A stretch of DNA of 64,000 nt, taken from positions 472,130 to 536,129 of the forward strand of contig NZ_QGTR01000001.1 of NCBI RefSeq assembly GCF_003182275.1, given 5' to 3'. The position numbers and the translations under genes are program-made. This document shows positions 1-9,632 of the stretch, piece after piece. The stretch's first letter is position 1, and each line of letters opens with the position of its first letter. The DNA comes from Hoeflea marina (lineage in GTDB: Bacteria; Pseudomonadota; Alphaproteobacteria; Rhizobiales; Rhizobiaceae). Below the pieces are notes generated by a model that searched no databases, was not told the origin of the DNA, and worked only from the letters and a program-made list of their open reading frames with translations.

Positions 1-572
1 AGCGCGGTGGCCCGCACCGTGCGGGCATAGGTGGCCCATTCGGCGATGATCAGAGCGATGACGACATTGATGACGCCCTTGCCGAGGACGGCGAGCATCA
101 TCAGCGCCATCAGGATGGTCGGAAACGACAGCTGCAGATCGACCAGCCGCATCAGCAGCGTTTCGGTGCGGCCGCCCAGATAGGCCGCCAGCAGGCCCGC
201 GGCCGTGCCGATGATCGCCGCCGCGATTGCCGAGACCACCCCGACCATGAGCGAGGTGCGCAGGCCGTAGAAGATGCCCGAAAGGATGTCTCGGCCCTGC
301 GAATCGGTGCCGAGCAGGTACGGCAGGCCGTCGAACGACTGCGACCCCGGCGGCAGCCGGCTGTCCATGATGTCGAGCTGCATCAGGTCGTAGGGGTTCT
401 GCGGCGAGATCAGCGGCGCCAGCACGGCCACCAGCACGATGACGGCGAGGGCGATGAGCCCGACCACGGCGCCGGGCGATTCCGCGAACTGGCGCAGCCG
501 CTTGCGGAAGCGGGCAGGGGGCGCCTCGGCGTGAACCGGCAGGTCTTCGGAGGGGACGGGCAGGTCGGTCAT
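1..572 (-). CDS. Dipeptide/oligopeptide ABC transporter permease, DppC/OppC family (3' end outside window)
   Basis: Inner-membrane permease of a peptide importer; its C-terminus is cut off by the left edge, leaving about 190 residues. The start is the ATG at 572, three bases after the stop of the DppB-type gene upstream, as usual for dppBC pairs. The visible protein has a short cytoplasmic N-terminus, TM1 followed by an 'APLISPQNPYD'-type periplasmic stretch, and the 'LLGTDSQGRDILSGIFYGLRTSL' region typical of DppC/OppC proteins. The permease signature loop (EAA motif) would lie beyond the edge. It is the last visible gene of the leftward operon that begins at 5686. Confidence 0.9.
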   Translation of the reverse strand, partial: MTDLPVPSEDLPVHAEAPPARFRKRLRQFAESPGAVVGLIALAVIVLVAVLAPLISPQNPYDLMQLDIMDSRLPPGSQSFDGLPYLLGTDSQGRDILSGIFYGLRTSLMVGVVSAIAAAIIGTAAGLLAAYLGGRTETLLMRLVDLQLSFPTILMALMMLAVLGKGVINVVIALIIAEWATYARTVRATA

Positions 573-575
573 GGC

Positions 576-1550
576 TTAATCCCGCGCATTCAGCCGGACC
601 CGCGGGTCGAGCAGGGTGTAGCAGATCTCGATGACGAAATTGAGCACCACGAACAGCACCACCATCATCATCAGGTAGGCGACGATCACCGGGCGGTCGA
701 GCAGATTGATGCTGTCGATGATGAGCTTGCCCATTCCCGGCCAGGCGAAGATGCTCTCCGTCACCACGGAAAAGGCGATCAGCGAGCCGAATTCGAGGCC
801 GACGATGGTGATCACCGGGATCATCAGGTTCTTGAGCACATGCACGAAGATCACCCGCCGCTCGGTGAGCCCCTTGGCGCGGGCGAACTTGACATATTCC
901 TGCGGCAGCACCTCCTGCACTCCGGCGCGCGTCAGCCGCAGCACCAGCGAGGTCTTGAACAGCGCCAGGTTGAAGGCCGGCAGCAGCAGGTGGCGCAGCC
1001 CGTCGCCGGTGAGGAACGACCAGCGGACGCCGAACAGTTCCACCGTGTCGCCGCGGCCGTTCGACGGCAGCCAGCCCAGTTCCACCGAAAACACCAGCAC
1101 CAGCATCAGCCCGACCCAGAATGTGGGCAGCGAGAATCCGAGGATCGAGCCCGACATGATCACCTTGGAGGACACGCGGTTGGGATAGAGGCCGGCATAG
1201 AGGCCGAGCGGCAGCCCGACCGCGAGCGCGATGAAGAGCGCCGTGAAGGCGAGTTCCAGAGTTGCCGGCATGCGCTCGAGGATCAGCCCGAGCGCCGGCT
1301 TGTTGTAGACGAAGCTGGTGCCGAAATCGCCCTGCACGATGCCGCCGAGAAAGCGCAGATATTGCTCCCACAGCGGCTTGTCGAGGCCGAAATGGGCGAT
1401 CACCCGTGCCTTCTCGGCCGCATTGGCATCCGGATTGATCAGGATGTCGACCGGATTGCCGATGACGTTGACGCCGACAAAGACGATCGCCGTCATGGCG
1501 AACAGGACGATGAGGGCCTGGAATGTGCGGCGGATGAGGGACGTCACCAT
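576..1550 (-). CDS. Dipeptide/oligopeptide ABC transporter permease, DppB/OppB family
   Basis: A 324-residue inner-membrane permease with six predicted TM segments. It pairs with the DppC-type protein to form the translocation pore of a peptide importer. The N-terminal 'RRTFQALIVLFAMTAIVFV' helix, the 'LWEQYLRFLGGIVQGDFGTSF' region and the EAA-loop-like 'EYVKFARAKGLTERRVIFVHVLKN' are characteristic, and the length is normal for the family. The neighbouring gamma-glutamyltransferase and substrate-binding protein suggest a gamma-glutamyl peptide or related small peptide as substrate. That specificity is inference; the family call is firm. Confidence 0.93.
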   Translation of the reverse strand: MVTSLIRRTFQALIVLFAMTAIVFVGVNVIGNPVDILINPDANAAEKARVIAHFGLDKPLWEQYLRFLGGIVQGDFGTSFVYNKPALGLILERMPATLELAFTALFIALAVGLPLGLYAGLYPNRVSSKVIMSGSILGFSLPTFWVGLMLVLVFSVELGWLPSNGRGDTVELFGVRWSFLTGDGLRHLLLPAFNLALFKTSLVLRLTRAGVQEVLPQEYVKFARAKGLTERRVIFVHVLKNLMIPVITIVGLEFGSLIAFSVVTESIFAWPGMGKLIIDSINLLDRPVIVAYLMMMVVLFVVLNFVIEICYTLLDPRVRLNARD

Positions 1551-1568
1551 GACGAGGGTCCTTGCTGG

Positions 1569-3179
1569 TCAGTCGACGGACAGGGAAAGTCCGTCGCGCT
1601 GCGGGTCTGCCGCACCCTTCGACACACCGTTTTCGATCTTGATGGCATGCAGCGCCGCAAACGCGAAGGTCTGCGCCGTGCGTGCCACGTCATAGCCGTT
1701 CGCCCTCAGTCCCGCTTCGACCGAGCGGCGGATGCGGTTGCAGATGTCGACCTTGTTGGACACGCCGACGATCCGCGGCGCCACCACGGCCTCGAGCACC
1801 GACATGTCGAAATCGATCATGTTGACGATGCACTGCGCGACCGTCGGAGCGATATAGCTGCCGCCGGGCGCGCCGACAACGATATACGGGTCGTCGCCGC
1901 GAAAGACGATTGTGGGTGCCGCCGAACTCGGCCGCCGCTTGCCGGGCGCGATCGAGCCGGGCCTGCCCGGACGCGGGTCGAAGCGGCTCATCGTGCCGTT
2001 GTACATGAAGCCCAGCCCATCGGTGATGGCGCCCGAAGGACTGCCCAGCGTGTGGGTGAGGGCGACCGCGTTGCCGTATTTGTCGACGACGGAGACATGG
2101 GTGGTGTCGCGCTGCGACTTGTCGAACCGACGCACGTCGGCCCGCTCGCCGCGGCGGATCTCGGCGGCCCTCGCCGCGGCGTAGTCCTTGGTCAGGAGCG
2201 TCTCGAACGGCACGTCGACATAATGCGGATCGCCCATATAGGTGTCCTTGTCGATCGTCATCCGCTTCATCGCCTCGAACATCACCGTCACATGCTCGAG
2301 CTCGGAATGGCGCATGGCGCCGATGTCGAAATTCTCGAGAATCTGCAGCAGCGTGATCAGCGGGAAGCCGGAGCCGGGCGGCGGCGTCGAGGCGATCCTG
2401 TGGCCGCGGTATTCGCCCCAGATCGGCGCTGTCCGGTTGAGCTCGTAGGCGGCGAAATCGTCGCGCGTCAGCAGGCCGCCCGACGCCGCGAAATCGTCCG
2501 CCATCTGCCCGGCAAGTTCGCCGTGATAGAAGATGTCGGAGCCGCCGCTTTCGGCGATCCGCTCCAGCGTGTCGCCCATGTCCGGGTTTCTCAGCAGGTC
2601 GCCCACATTGCGCAGCCGGCCGTCGGGGTGGAAATAGACCTCGCGGCCGGTCCTGGAGAACGACAGCTTGTCGATGGTGTTGGCGAACCCGTCATTGGAC
2701 TGGTCCTTGGCCCAGTACCAGTGCATGTGCTCGCGGATGGCAAAGCCGTTGCGGGCATAGTCGATGGCCGGCCGGATCAGGTCGGCCCAGTCGAACGTGC
2801 CGTAGTCCCGCAGCGCGGTCTCGTAGCCCTTGAGCGAACCGGGCGTGCAGACCGCCTGGTAGCCGATGTCGGAGATGTTGCCGTCGAGGATGAAGCCGAA
2901 GCCGTCGCGGCTCTCGCCCTGGACCTTGTCGAGCCACATGTCCGGCTTTGCCGCGAGCGGCGCCCTGGCATAGAATTCCAGCACCTCGTGCTTGCCCTTC
3001 GACGGCATGTAGACCTGCATCGAGCCGAAGCCGCCGATGCCCGACATCTGCGGATCGACGACGCCCTGGACAAAGGCGCAGGCGAGGGCGGCGTCGATGG
3101 CGTTGCCGCCGCGCTCGAGCACATTGGCGCCGGCCTCGACCGCTTCGGGCTGCGGGGCGACGATCGTGGAATTTCTCAT
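1569..3179 (-). CDS. Gamma-glutamyltransferase family N-terminal nucleophile hydrolase
   Basis: 536 residues, normal for gamma-glutamyltransferases, which autocleave before a threonine and transfer or hydrolyse gamma-glutamyl groups. The start at 3179 (MRNSTIVAPQPEA) was chosen because it gives the family N-terminus and overlaps the upstream hydrolase by four bases; the open frame extends further upstream but is not GGT-like. The nucleophile region is visible as 'RDTTHVSVVDKYGNAVALT', followed by the 'GSPSGAITDGLGFMYNG' and 'PSSAAPTIV' motifs. No signal peptide is seen, so a cytoplasmic GGT-like enzyme is likely, acting on peptides brought in by the adjacent transporter. Related acylases share this fold, so the exact substrate is open. 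Confidence 0.9.
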   Translation of the reverse strand: MRNSTIVAPQPEAVEAGANVLERGGNAIDAALACAFVQGVVDPQMSGIGGFGSMQVYMPSKGKHEVLEFYARAPLAAKPDMWLDKVQGESRDGFGFILDGNISDIGYQAVCTPGSLKGYETALRDYGTFDWADLIRPAIDYARNGFAIREHMHWYWAKDQSNDGFANTIDKLSFSRTGREVYFHPDGRLRNVGDLLRNPDMGDTLERIAESGGSDIFYHGELAGQMADDFAASGGLLTRDDFAAYELNRTAPIWGEYRGHRIASTPPPGSGFPLITLLQILENFDIGAMRHSELEHVTVMFEAMKRMTIDKDTYMGDPHYVDVPFETLLTKDYAAARAAEIRRGERADVRRFDKSQRDTTHVSVVDKYGNAVALTHTLGSPSGAITDGLGFMYNGTMSRFDPRPGRPGSIAPGKRRPSSAAPTIVFRGDDPYIVVGAPGGSYIAPTVAQCIVNMIDFDMSVLEAVVAPRIVGVSNKVDICNRIRRSVEAGLRANGYDVARTAQTFAFAALHAIKIENGVSKGAADPQRDGLSLSVD

Positions 3180-4030
3180 CGGACGCGCATCTCCATAAGT
3201 GTGCTTGCCAGGAAGCGCTTGACGTGGCCGAGCACGCTCATCCGGTCGTGGGAAACCCCGGCCACCTCGTCGAACTCGACCTTGACGCCGGCGGACTCGA
3301 AGGACTTGGCCAGCGTGCGCAGGCGGTCGCCGCGGGTCCTGCCGGCATCGTTGGCGCCGTCCATCCAGTATTTGGACCCTTCCGCGTGCGTGATCTCCCA
3401 GGTTTCGAGATCGGCGCCGCCGACGACCATGTGGACCGGCACCTTCGCCAGCGCCGCGGCGTCGAAAGGCCTGCCGAACAGCTCGGGCAGGTTGCGGATT
3501 CCCACCCACCAGTCGCGGTCCGGATCAAGCAGCGTCACCGAGCCGGGGGCGCCGATGGAGGCCGCCCAGAGCCGTTCGGGATGCAGGATGGCGAAGCGGT
3601 GGGTGAAATGGCCGCCGCCGGAAAAGCCGAACATGGCAAAGCGCGACCAGTCCTGGCCGTATTTGGCGCCCATCTCGGCGACCATCGAAAGCACCACCTC
3701 GTCATAGCGGATGTCGCCCTCGATCATGTATTTGTAGCCCGAGCGTGCGCCATCGCCGAGCACGTTCATCGGAAAGATCGGGCACAGCACGGCGCAGTCA
3801 TTGTAGAGGCCGAATTCGGAGAATCCGTCGCGGAACTCGATCGCCGAGGTGCGGCCGGTGCCGTGGACGGCCACGAGCAGCTCCAGCTTTCGCCCGTCGG
3901 CTGCCGTCGGCGGCACATAGAGCAGCATGTGCAGGCGCGGATCGATCGTGGAGGCAAAAATCGCCGTATGGCCGTAGTCGTAGATGGCCCGGGCCCGGGC
4001 GGCCGCACCGCTCGTTCCTAGTTCCTGCAT
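3176..4030 (-). CDS. Alpha/beta hydrolase, PHB-depolymerase/esterase-like
   Basis: 284 residues with an alpha/beta-hydrolase core. The nucleophile elbow reads 'FGFSGGGHFTHRFA' (Ser in GxSGG), preceded by an oxyanion-region strand 'LLVAVHGTGRT', and a late 'GVSHDRMSV' supplies a candidate catalytic His. No signal peptide is evident. It lies 60 bases after the substrate-binding protein gene and overlaps the gamma-glutamyltransferase start by four bases, so it belongs to the peptide-transport operon. It may release an ester or amide group from the imported compound; the substrate cannot be read from sequence. Confidence 0.78.
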   Translation of the reverse strand: MQELGTSGAAARARAIYDYGHTAIFASTIDPRLHMLLYVPPTAADGRKLELLVAVHGTGRTSAIEFRDGFSEFGLYNDCAVLCPIFPMNVLGDGARSGYKYMIEGDIRYDEVVLSMVAEMGAKYGQDWSRFAMFGFSGGGHFTHRFAILHPERLWAASIGAPGSVTLLDPDRDWWVGIRNLPELFGRPFDAAALAKVPVHMVVGGADLETWEITHAEGSKYWMDGANDAGRTRGDRLRTLAKSFESAGVKVEFDEVAGVSHDRMSVLGHVKRFLASTLMEMRVR

Positions 4031-4090
4031 GGTCGTCTCCTGAATTGCGGGAAAGCGCGCGGACGGCAGGGCCGTCCGCGCGGCATCGTC

Positions 4091-5686
4091 TTACTTGGCA
4101 GCGTTCTTCACGTCGTAGGCGAGCGTGTACTTGTCGCCGCGCGGTGTGTAGTCGATGCCGGCGCGCGCGCCGAGAACGACGTTCTCGTAGTGCAGCGGCA
4201 GGATCCACAGCTTGTTGAAGGTGAGATCCGAAACCTGCTTGAGCAGCGGCTCGCGCTCGGCTTCCTCGAGTGTCGAGGTGGCCTGGTCGAGCAGCGCATC
4301 GATCTCCGTGTCGTTGATGCCGCCGCCATTGTAGCGGCCGGTGCCCTTCTCGTCGTTGCGGGTGGCAACGGTGGCGATCGCCGGATTGGACACTTCTCCG
4401 GTGTTCACGCCCCAGGACGCGAAGAAGACCGAGAACTGGCCCTCGGAATAGGCATCCGAATACATCGACCACGGCATGACCTCGACCGAGGCGTCGATGC
4501 CGATCCGGGCGAGCATCTGGCCGATGGCCTGCAGCACTTCAGAGTCCTTGACGTAGCGGCCCGCGGGGCCGTGCAGGGTCAGCTTGAAGCCGTCGGGATA
4601 GCCGGCCTCGGCAAGCAGCGCCTTGGCGCCTTCGGGATCGTAGTCGACGCGCTTGACGTCGTCGGAATGGCCGAAATAGCCTTCCGCCACATACTGGTCG
4701 GCGACCGTGCCGTTCTTCTGCATCACCCGGTCGACGATGGCCGGCCGGTTCATCGCCATCAGCATAGCGCGGCGGACGCGCTCGTCCTTGAGCGGGTTCT
4801 TGTCGAGTTCAGAGCCGTCCTTGGCCTTGACGAAGGGGGACTGGTCCTTGGACACGTCCATGCCGAGGAAAACCAGTCGCGTCGACTGGCCCCAGATCGC
4901 CTTGTAGTCCTTGCTGCTTTCCACCCGCTCCATGCCTTCCGCGGGCAGCGTCTCGATCAGGTCGAGATCGCCCGACAGCAACGCCGCCAGGCGGGCGCCG
5001 TCATCCGGGATCATCCGCAGCGTCACGTCGCTCCAGTCGGCGGCTCCGGCGAAATAGTCGTCGTTGCGCTCGACCACCAGCCGGTCGCCCGGCGCGTAGG
5101 AGACGAACTTGAACGGACCGGTGCCGACGGCGGCGGAGCCGTCGTCGAACTCGGCCACGCCGTCCTTGGCATGGTCGGCGCTGATGATGCGGATGCGGCT
5201 CAAGGAATTGAGGATCATCGGGTCGGGAACGGAGGTCTCGACGACGACGGTGAACGGATCGGGCGCCGTCACATTGGTGATGTTGCGGGTGTAGGAGGCG
5301 AAGGACTGGCTCGGCAGGTCGCGGGCGCGCAACAGCGATGCGATCACGTCCTCGGCGTCGAAGGCTGTGCCGTCGTGGAACTTGACGCCTTCGCGCAGCG
5401 TGAACTGCCAGTGGGTCGGATCGAGCACCTTCCATTCCGTGGCCAGCTGCGGCTGGTTCTCGGCCGCGCCGCCGCGGTTGATCAGGCTGTCGAAGATGTG
5501 CCGCGAGGCCGCATTGTTCGGCGCGCTCGAGGCTTCGTGGGGGTCGAGCGTGGTGAAGGTGGTGGACATGCCGATGGCGAGCTTCTGGTCGCCGTCGTCG
5601 GCGATGGCGGCCGCCGGAATTGCGGTCGACAGGAGCAGGGCAAGCGCCGTGCGGTTGAGGGTCCGTCGGGTGATGGTGATGGGCAT
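4091..5686 (-). CDS. Peptide ABC transporter substrate-binding protein (SBP family 5)
   Basis: 531 residues, a normal length for DppA/OppA-type periplasmic binding proteins. An N-terminal export signal with arginines then a hydrophobic run to 'AIPAAAIA' is followed by the mature start 'DDGDQKLAIGMSTTFTTLDPHEASS'. The family hallmark 'WQFTLREGVKFHDGTAFDAEDV' is present near residues 100-120. It is the first gene of the leftward operon (binding protein, hydrolase, GGT, DppB, DppC). The promoter must lie in the 5687-5882 gap shared with the divergent IclR regulator. No ATPase gene is visible; it may lie left of the window. Confidence 0.93.
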   Translation of the reverse strand: MPITITRRTLNRTALALLLSTAIPAAAIADDGDQKLAIGMSTTFTTLDPHEASSAPNNAASRHIFDSLINRGGAAENQPQLATEWKVLDPTHWQFTLREGVKFHDGTAFDAEDVIASLLRARDLPSQSFASYTRNITNVTAPDPFTVVVETSVPDPMILNSLSRIRIISADHAKDGVAEFDDGSAAVGTGPFKFVSYAPGDRLVVERNDDYFAGAADWSDVTLRMIPDDGARLAALLSGDLDLIETLPAEGMERVESSKDYKAIWGQSTRLVFLGMDVSKDQSPFVKAKDGSELDKNPLKDERVRRAMLMAMNRPAIVDRVMQKNGTVADQYVAEGYFGHSDDVKRVDYDPEGAKALLAEAGYPDGFKLTLHGPAGRYVKDSEVLQAIGQMLARIGIDASVEVMPWSMYSDAYSEGQFSVFFASWGVNTGEVSNPAIATVATRNDEKGTGRYNGGGINDTEIDALLDQATSTLEEAEREPLLKQVSDLTFNKLWILPLHYENVVLGARAGIDYTPRGDKYTLAYDVKNAAK

Positions 5687-5808
5687 GTCTCGCTCCTCGT
5701 TGCAGATGGCTGGAGGGCTTCCGACATGCCGATCTCGCGGCGGGAGGCCCTTTGAATGAGGAAAGACTTCTCCATCACGGCGGTGTTGTCAAACACAAAA
5801 CATTCATG

Positions 5809-5823
5809 TTACGGCTGACGTAA
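5809..5823. promoter_or_regulatory. Inverted repeat TTACG-N5-CGTAA, candidate IclR operator
   Basis: A perfect 5+5 inverted repeat (TTACG GCTGA CGTAA) sits in the divergent gap between the peptide-transport operon and the IclR-type regulator. IclR proteins bind short palindromes in such gaps, so this is a reasonable operator candidate. The assignment is inference from position and symmetry. Confidence 0.4.
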
Positions 5824-5882
5824 TTTGCTTGAGGCCCGCCCATCCGATCATTGCGTGGCGGAACCGATCCGGAGAAAATGCC

Positions 5883-6647
5883 ATGAATCCCGAGGAAGAC
5901 CTGCAGATCCTGCAGTCTGTCGATCTCTCCATCTCGGTTCTGATGGAGATTGCCAAGCATGCCGACATCAGACTGACCGAGATCGCGCAGAATCTGGGTG
6001 AAACAAAGCCAAGAATCCTCCGGTCGTTACGCACACTGAAACATCGAAGTTTCGTGCAGCGCACCGAATCGGGCGGCTACCGGCTCGGCAACGCCATCCT
6101 GGTGCTGGGAACGGCGGCTTCCACCCAGATCGACCTGGTCAAGCTGGCAAGCCCGATCCTCGAATCCCTGTCTCAGAAGGTCAACGAGACGGTGCAGTTG
6201 CGCATCCGGGATCATGCCGAGGCATTGTGCATCGCCAAGTTCGAGCCTTCGCGCGACCTCCGCGTCCATGCCGTGGTCGGCCGCCGCCGGCCGCTTTATG
6301 CCGGATCGAGCAAGGTGCTGCTCGCCTTCCTGCCCGAAGAGCTGCAGGCGGAGCTGATCCCGGGCAGGCCCGACCGCATGACGCCGAGAACCCCTGTCGA
6401 CCGGGCGCGGATCCTGGTGGAGCTGCGCAGGGTGCGCGAAGCCGGCTACTGCATCAGCCATGGCGAGGTCAGCGAGCAGCTGGTCTCGGTCGCCGCTCCC
6501 ATTCTCGCCTTCGGCGGATCGGTGATCGGCGGCATCAACATCGCCGCCCCGGCCTTCCGCACCCAGCAGGCCGACCTCGACCGCTATGTCGCCCTGGTGA
6601 CGGCGGCGGCGCGGGAAATCTCGGAAGGCCTGTCGGGCGGGCGCTGA
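5883..6647 (+). CDS. IclR-family transcriptional regulator
   Basis: 254 residues with an N-terminal winged helix-turn-helix ('RLTEIAQNLGETKPRILRSLRTLKHRSFVQR', about residues 28-60). An IclR effector-binding domain follows, with the typical 'LYAGSSKVLLAFLP' and 'REAGYCISHGEVSEQLVSVAAPI' stretches. The start at 5883 (MNPEEDLQIL) was chosen for the upstream GGAGAAA ribosome site. The gene is divergent from the peptide ABC operon starting at 5686 and probably controls it. The effector is unknown. Confidence 0.92.
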   Translation: MNPEEDLQILQSVDLSISVLMEIAKHADIRLTEIAQNLGETKPRILRSLRTLKHRSFVQRTESGGYRLGNAILVLGTAASTQIDLVKLASPILESLSQKVNETVQLRIRDHAEALCIAKFEPSRDLRVHAVVGRRRPLYAGSSKVLLAFLPEELQAELIPGRPDRMTPRTPVDRARILVELRRVREAGYCISHGEVSEQLVSVAAPILAFGGSVIGGINIAAPAFRTQQADLDRYVALVTAAAREISEGLSGGR

Positions 6648-6674
6648 GGCGGGCGAGGGCAGCCGCTGCGACGC

Positions 6675-8069
6675 TCAGCGCGCTGCCTTGTGGATCTCGC
6701 GCCTGGCGAAATCATGAAAGCGGGGATCGCTGACATAGGCGATGTTGAGCCGCAGATGCCGCTGCGGTGAGCGGTTGGCGTCGGCTTCGAAGACCGAACC
6801 CGGCGCCAGGAAGATGCTCTCCCTGGCAGCCGTCCGGGTGAGTTCGATGTCGTCCATGCCCTCCGGCAGCGCCACCCACAGATAATAGCCTTCCGCCTCC
6901 TCGATCTCGGTGCGCAAATGGGTGCCGCGAAGCATTTTGACCGCGGCGAGGCGGGCTTCCTGCACCCTTCGGGTCAGCCGCTTGAGGTGATGGCGGTAAT
7001 GGCCGTCGCTGAGCACCGCGTGGACGATGCGTTCGACATAACCGGAACTGTTGACGATGGTCAGCATCTTCATGGTCACGAGATGGGCGATGACATCCGG
7101 GGACGCCGCGACATAGCCGACGCGCAGACTGGCGGAAAGGATCTTTGCGAAGGTGCCGACATAGATTACCCGGCGCAACTGGTCGAGCGCCGCCAGCCTG
7201 GGTGCTGTCGCCGGCATCAGGTCGCCGAAGGCGTCATCCTCGACAATGGTCAGATCCAGCATCTCCGCGACCCGAAGGATCTCGTGGGCACGGCCGAGAT
7301 GCAGCGATCCGCCGGTCGGATTGTGGGCAAGCGATTGGGTGAAGAACAGCCGGGCGCCGCTTTCGCGCGCCTTCTGTGCCAGATCTTCCGGGTTTGGGCC
7401 GCTGGCGTCGCGGCGGATGCCGATGATTTTGGTGTCTGCAAGTTTGAGCTTGGCAAAGAGCGGATAGTAGCCCGGACTGTCCACCAGCACCGCGTCGCCC
7501 TTGCGCAGGTACTGCCGGATAATCAGGTCAAACGCATGATTGGCGCCGAGCGTCAGCAGGAACTGATCGGGATGGGCGCCGATCGAGCGTTCGGCGAGCA
7601 TGCGCGACAGGGTTTCGCGGAGGGGCCCAAAGCCGATCGGGCTTTCGTAGGCATGCTCGAAAAGCGATCGCTGGCCGCTGGCGATGTTGCGGAGATGGCT
7701 TTTGAGCACCGATCCCTCGACCCATTCCGCAGGCGGCCTGCCATCGCCGAGCCGCACGCTGAAGCTCTGCTCGAGCTGTTCGCGCAACAGCGAGGCGATG
7801 TCCACCGCCTCCGCCAGTCGTTCGGTCACCGGGTCGGCGGGCTTCTTCCGCAACGCGGTGACATAGAAGCCGGCGCCGTGGCGGGGCTCGATATAGCCGC
7901 GTGCCACCAGCCGGTCATAGGCCTCCACGATCGTGTTTTTCGACGCGCGGTATTCCACGGCCGCCGCCCGGAGCGAGCGCAGCCGGGTTCCCACCGGCAG
8001 GATGCCGCCATCTATCGATTGGGCGATCCTGTCGACGATCCCGTCGATTTTGCTTGTCTCCGCCGCCAT
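6675..8069 (-). CDS. MocR/PdxR-type regulator (GntR DNA-binding domain fused to aminotransferase-like domain)
   Basis: 464 residues. An N-terminal GntR winged helix (about residues 5-75, 'GTRLRSLRAAAVEYRASKNTIVEAYDRL') is joined to a PLP-dependent fold-type I aminotransferase domain. Visible motifs in the second domain are 'TLGANHAFDLIIRQYLRKGDAVLVDSPGYYP' and 'IVEDDAFGDL'. The PLP-lysine region reads 'IYVGTFAKILSASLRVGYV', where the Lys would hold the cofactor. The start at 8069 follows GGGAGGACGTG; open sequence upstream does not resemble the family. It is divergent from the HMG-CoA reductase gene and is the likely regulator of the mevalonate locus. Confidence 0.92.
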   Translation of the reverse strand: MAAETSKIDGIVDRIAQSIDGGILPVGTRLRSLRAAAVEYRASKNTIVEAYDRLVARGYIEPRHGAGFYVTALRKKPADPVTERLAEAVDIASLLREQLEQSFSVRLGDGRPPAEWVEGSVLKSHLRNIASGQRSLFEHAYESPIGFGPLRETLSRMLAERSIGAHPDQFLLTLGANHAFDLIIRQYLRKGDAVLVDSPGYYPLFAKLKLADTKIIGIRRDASGPNPEDLAQKARESGARLFFTQSLAHNPTGGSLHLGRAHEILRVAEMLDLTIVEDDAFGDLMPATAPRLAALDQLRRVIYVGTFAKILSASLRVGYVAASPDVIAHLVTMKMLTIVNSSGYVERIVHAVLSDGHYRHHLKRLTRRVQEARLAAVKMLRGTHLRTEIEEAEGYYLWVALPEGMDDIELTRTAARESIFLAPGSVFEADANRSPQRHLRLNIAYVSDPRFHDFARREIHKAAR

Positions 8070-8101
8070 CACGTCCTCCCGACTGTCTCCGAAATTGGAG
8101 T

Positions 8102-8151
8102 GGTACACCTTGTGGGATCTGGTCCCAACTGTACCTTGATCGAATGGTACA
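8102..8151. promoter_or_regulatory. Three GGTACA half-sites in the mocR/mvaA divergent promoter region
   Basis: The gap between the MocR-type regulator and the HMG-CoA reductase gene contains GGTACA at 8102-8107, its inverse TGTACC at 8130-8135 and a further GGTACA at 8146-8151. MocR/PdxR proteins bind mixed direct and inverted short repeats in their divergent promoters, so these are good operator candidates. The assignment is inferred from position and repetition. Confidence 0.5.
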
Positions 8152-8238
8152 ATACTGCAAATTTGCGCGAAACACACGTCGCTGCGATTGCGCGACACAA
8201 CAAAATGCCGGGCCGGGTGGTCCGATGGGAGGAAGACA

Positions 8239-9540
8239 GTGAAAGCGCACTCCGGTGTAGGCAGCTCACGCCTTGAGGGATTTCGAAATCTGACTCCTGC
8301 CGAGCGCTGGCGGAAGGTGGCCGAAACCACGGGCCTTTCCGAGCAGGACACGGCGCTGATGGCCACTCCCGGGGCATTGCGGGTGGAAACCGCCGACGGC
8401 ATGATCGAAAATGTCATCGGCACGTTCGAACTCCCCATCGGCGTCGCCGCCAACTTCACCCTCAACGGCCGTGACTACATCATTCCCATGGTGGTGGAGG
8501 AGCCGTCGGTGGTCGCCGCGGCATCCTACATGGCGCGCATCGCGCGCGATTGCGGCGGGTTCGAAACGTCGGTCAGCGAACCGTTGATGCGGGCGCAGGT
8601 GCAGCTCGTCGGCCTCTCCGATCCGCATGGCGCGCGGCTGAAAATCCTCTCTGAAAAGGCAGGGATCATCGAAGCGGCCAATGCCTGCGACAAGGTGCTG
8701 ATCGGGCTTGGTGGCGGCTGCCGCGACATCGAAGTGCATGTGTTTGCTTCGACGCCGAGCGGGCCGATGGTGGTCATGCATCTCATCGTCGATGTCCGTG
8801 ATGCGATGGGCGCCAACACCGTCAACACGATGGCCGAACGGGTCGCTCCCATGGTCGAGGAACTGACCGGCGGCACCGTGCGGCTCAGGATCCTGTCCAA
8901 TCTCGCCGATCTGCGCCTGGCGCGAGCCCGGGTCTGCCTCACCGAGGAGGCGATGAAGACCAAGGAGTTTTCCGGCGCCGAGATCATCGACCGTATCGTC
9001 GAAGCCTGCAATTTCGCGGCCATCGATCCCTATCGTGCCGCCACCCACAACAAGGGCATCATGAACGGCATCGATCCGGTGATCGTCGCGACCGGCAATG
9101 ACTGGCGCGCCATTGAGGCGGGAGCCCACGCCTTTGCGGTTCGCAACGGGCACTACACATCGCTCAGCACCTGGGAAAAGGACAGCCAGGGCCGGCTCGT
9201 CGGCACGCTGGAAATGCCGATGGCGGTCGGCATTGTCGGCGGCGCCACCAAGACCCATCCGCTGGCGCAGCTGGCGCTGCGGATTCTCAAGATCAGTTCG
9301 GCCGCGGAACTCGCGCAAATCGCCGTTGCCGTCGGTCTTGCGCAGAACATGGCCGCCCTGCGGGCGCTTGCCACCGAAGGCATCCAGCGCGGCCACATGG
9401 CGCTTCACTCCAGAAACATCGCCATCGTTGCCGGAGCCACCGGCTCGGAGATCGAACTGGTCTCCAAGCGACTGGCCGAGACCCACGATGTGCGTGTAGA
9501 GCGTGCGCAGGACATCCTCACGGAGCTGCGCAAGGCCTGA
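8239..9540 (+). CDS. mvaA: Hydroxymethylglutaryl-CoA reductase, degradative (class II)
   Basis: 433 residues, matching the class II enzyme of Pseudomonas mevalonii, which oxidises mevalonate to HMG-CoA with NAD(+). Class II landmarks are present: '[25 protein letters not shown]' with the catalytic Glu, '[23 protein letters not shown]' with the catalytic Lys and Asp, and '[12 protein letters not shown]' with the catalytic His. The GTG at 8239 is chosen because a GGAGGAAG site lies just upstream. Being followed by a TRAP importer and HMG-CoA lyase, it fits a mevalonate catabolic operon rather than isoprenoid synthesis. Confidence 0.95.
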   Translation: MKAHSGVGSSRLEGFRNLTPAERWRKVAETTGLSEQDTALMATPGALRVETADGMIENVIGTFELPIGVAANFTLNGRDYIIPMVVEEPSVVAAASYMARIARDCGGFETSVSEPLMRAQVQLVGLSDPHGARLKILSEKAGIIEAANACDKVLIGLGGGCRDIEVHVFASTPSGPMVVMHLIVDVRDAMGANTVNTMAERVAPMVEELTGGTVRLRILSNLADLRLARARVCLTEEAMKTKEFSGAEIIDRIVEACNFAAIDPYRAATHNKGIMNGIDPVIVATGNDWRAIEAGAHAFAVRNGHYTSLSTWEKDSQGRLVGTLEMPMAVGIVGGATKTHPLAQLALRILKISSAAELAQIAVAVGLAQNMAALRALATEGIQRGHMALHSRNIAIVAGATGSEIELVSKRLAETHDVRVERAQDILTELRKA

Positions 9541-9632
9541 CGACCAGTATCCGGGGCAGGGAGCGCCCCGAGCATCAAGCTCAAAGAGTAGACCAATTGC
9601 CGGATGTCCGGCGCATCGAAAGGGAGGCAGAC

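Noticed and set aside
531-3707. A 1058-residue open frame on the plus strand opposite the peptide-transport operon
   Set aside because: It is His/Arg/Asp-rich antisense translation of high-GC genes on the other strand, which have clear family motifs.
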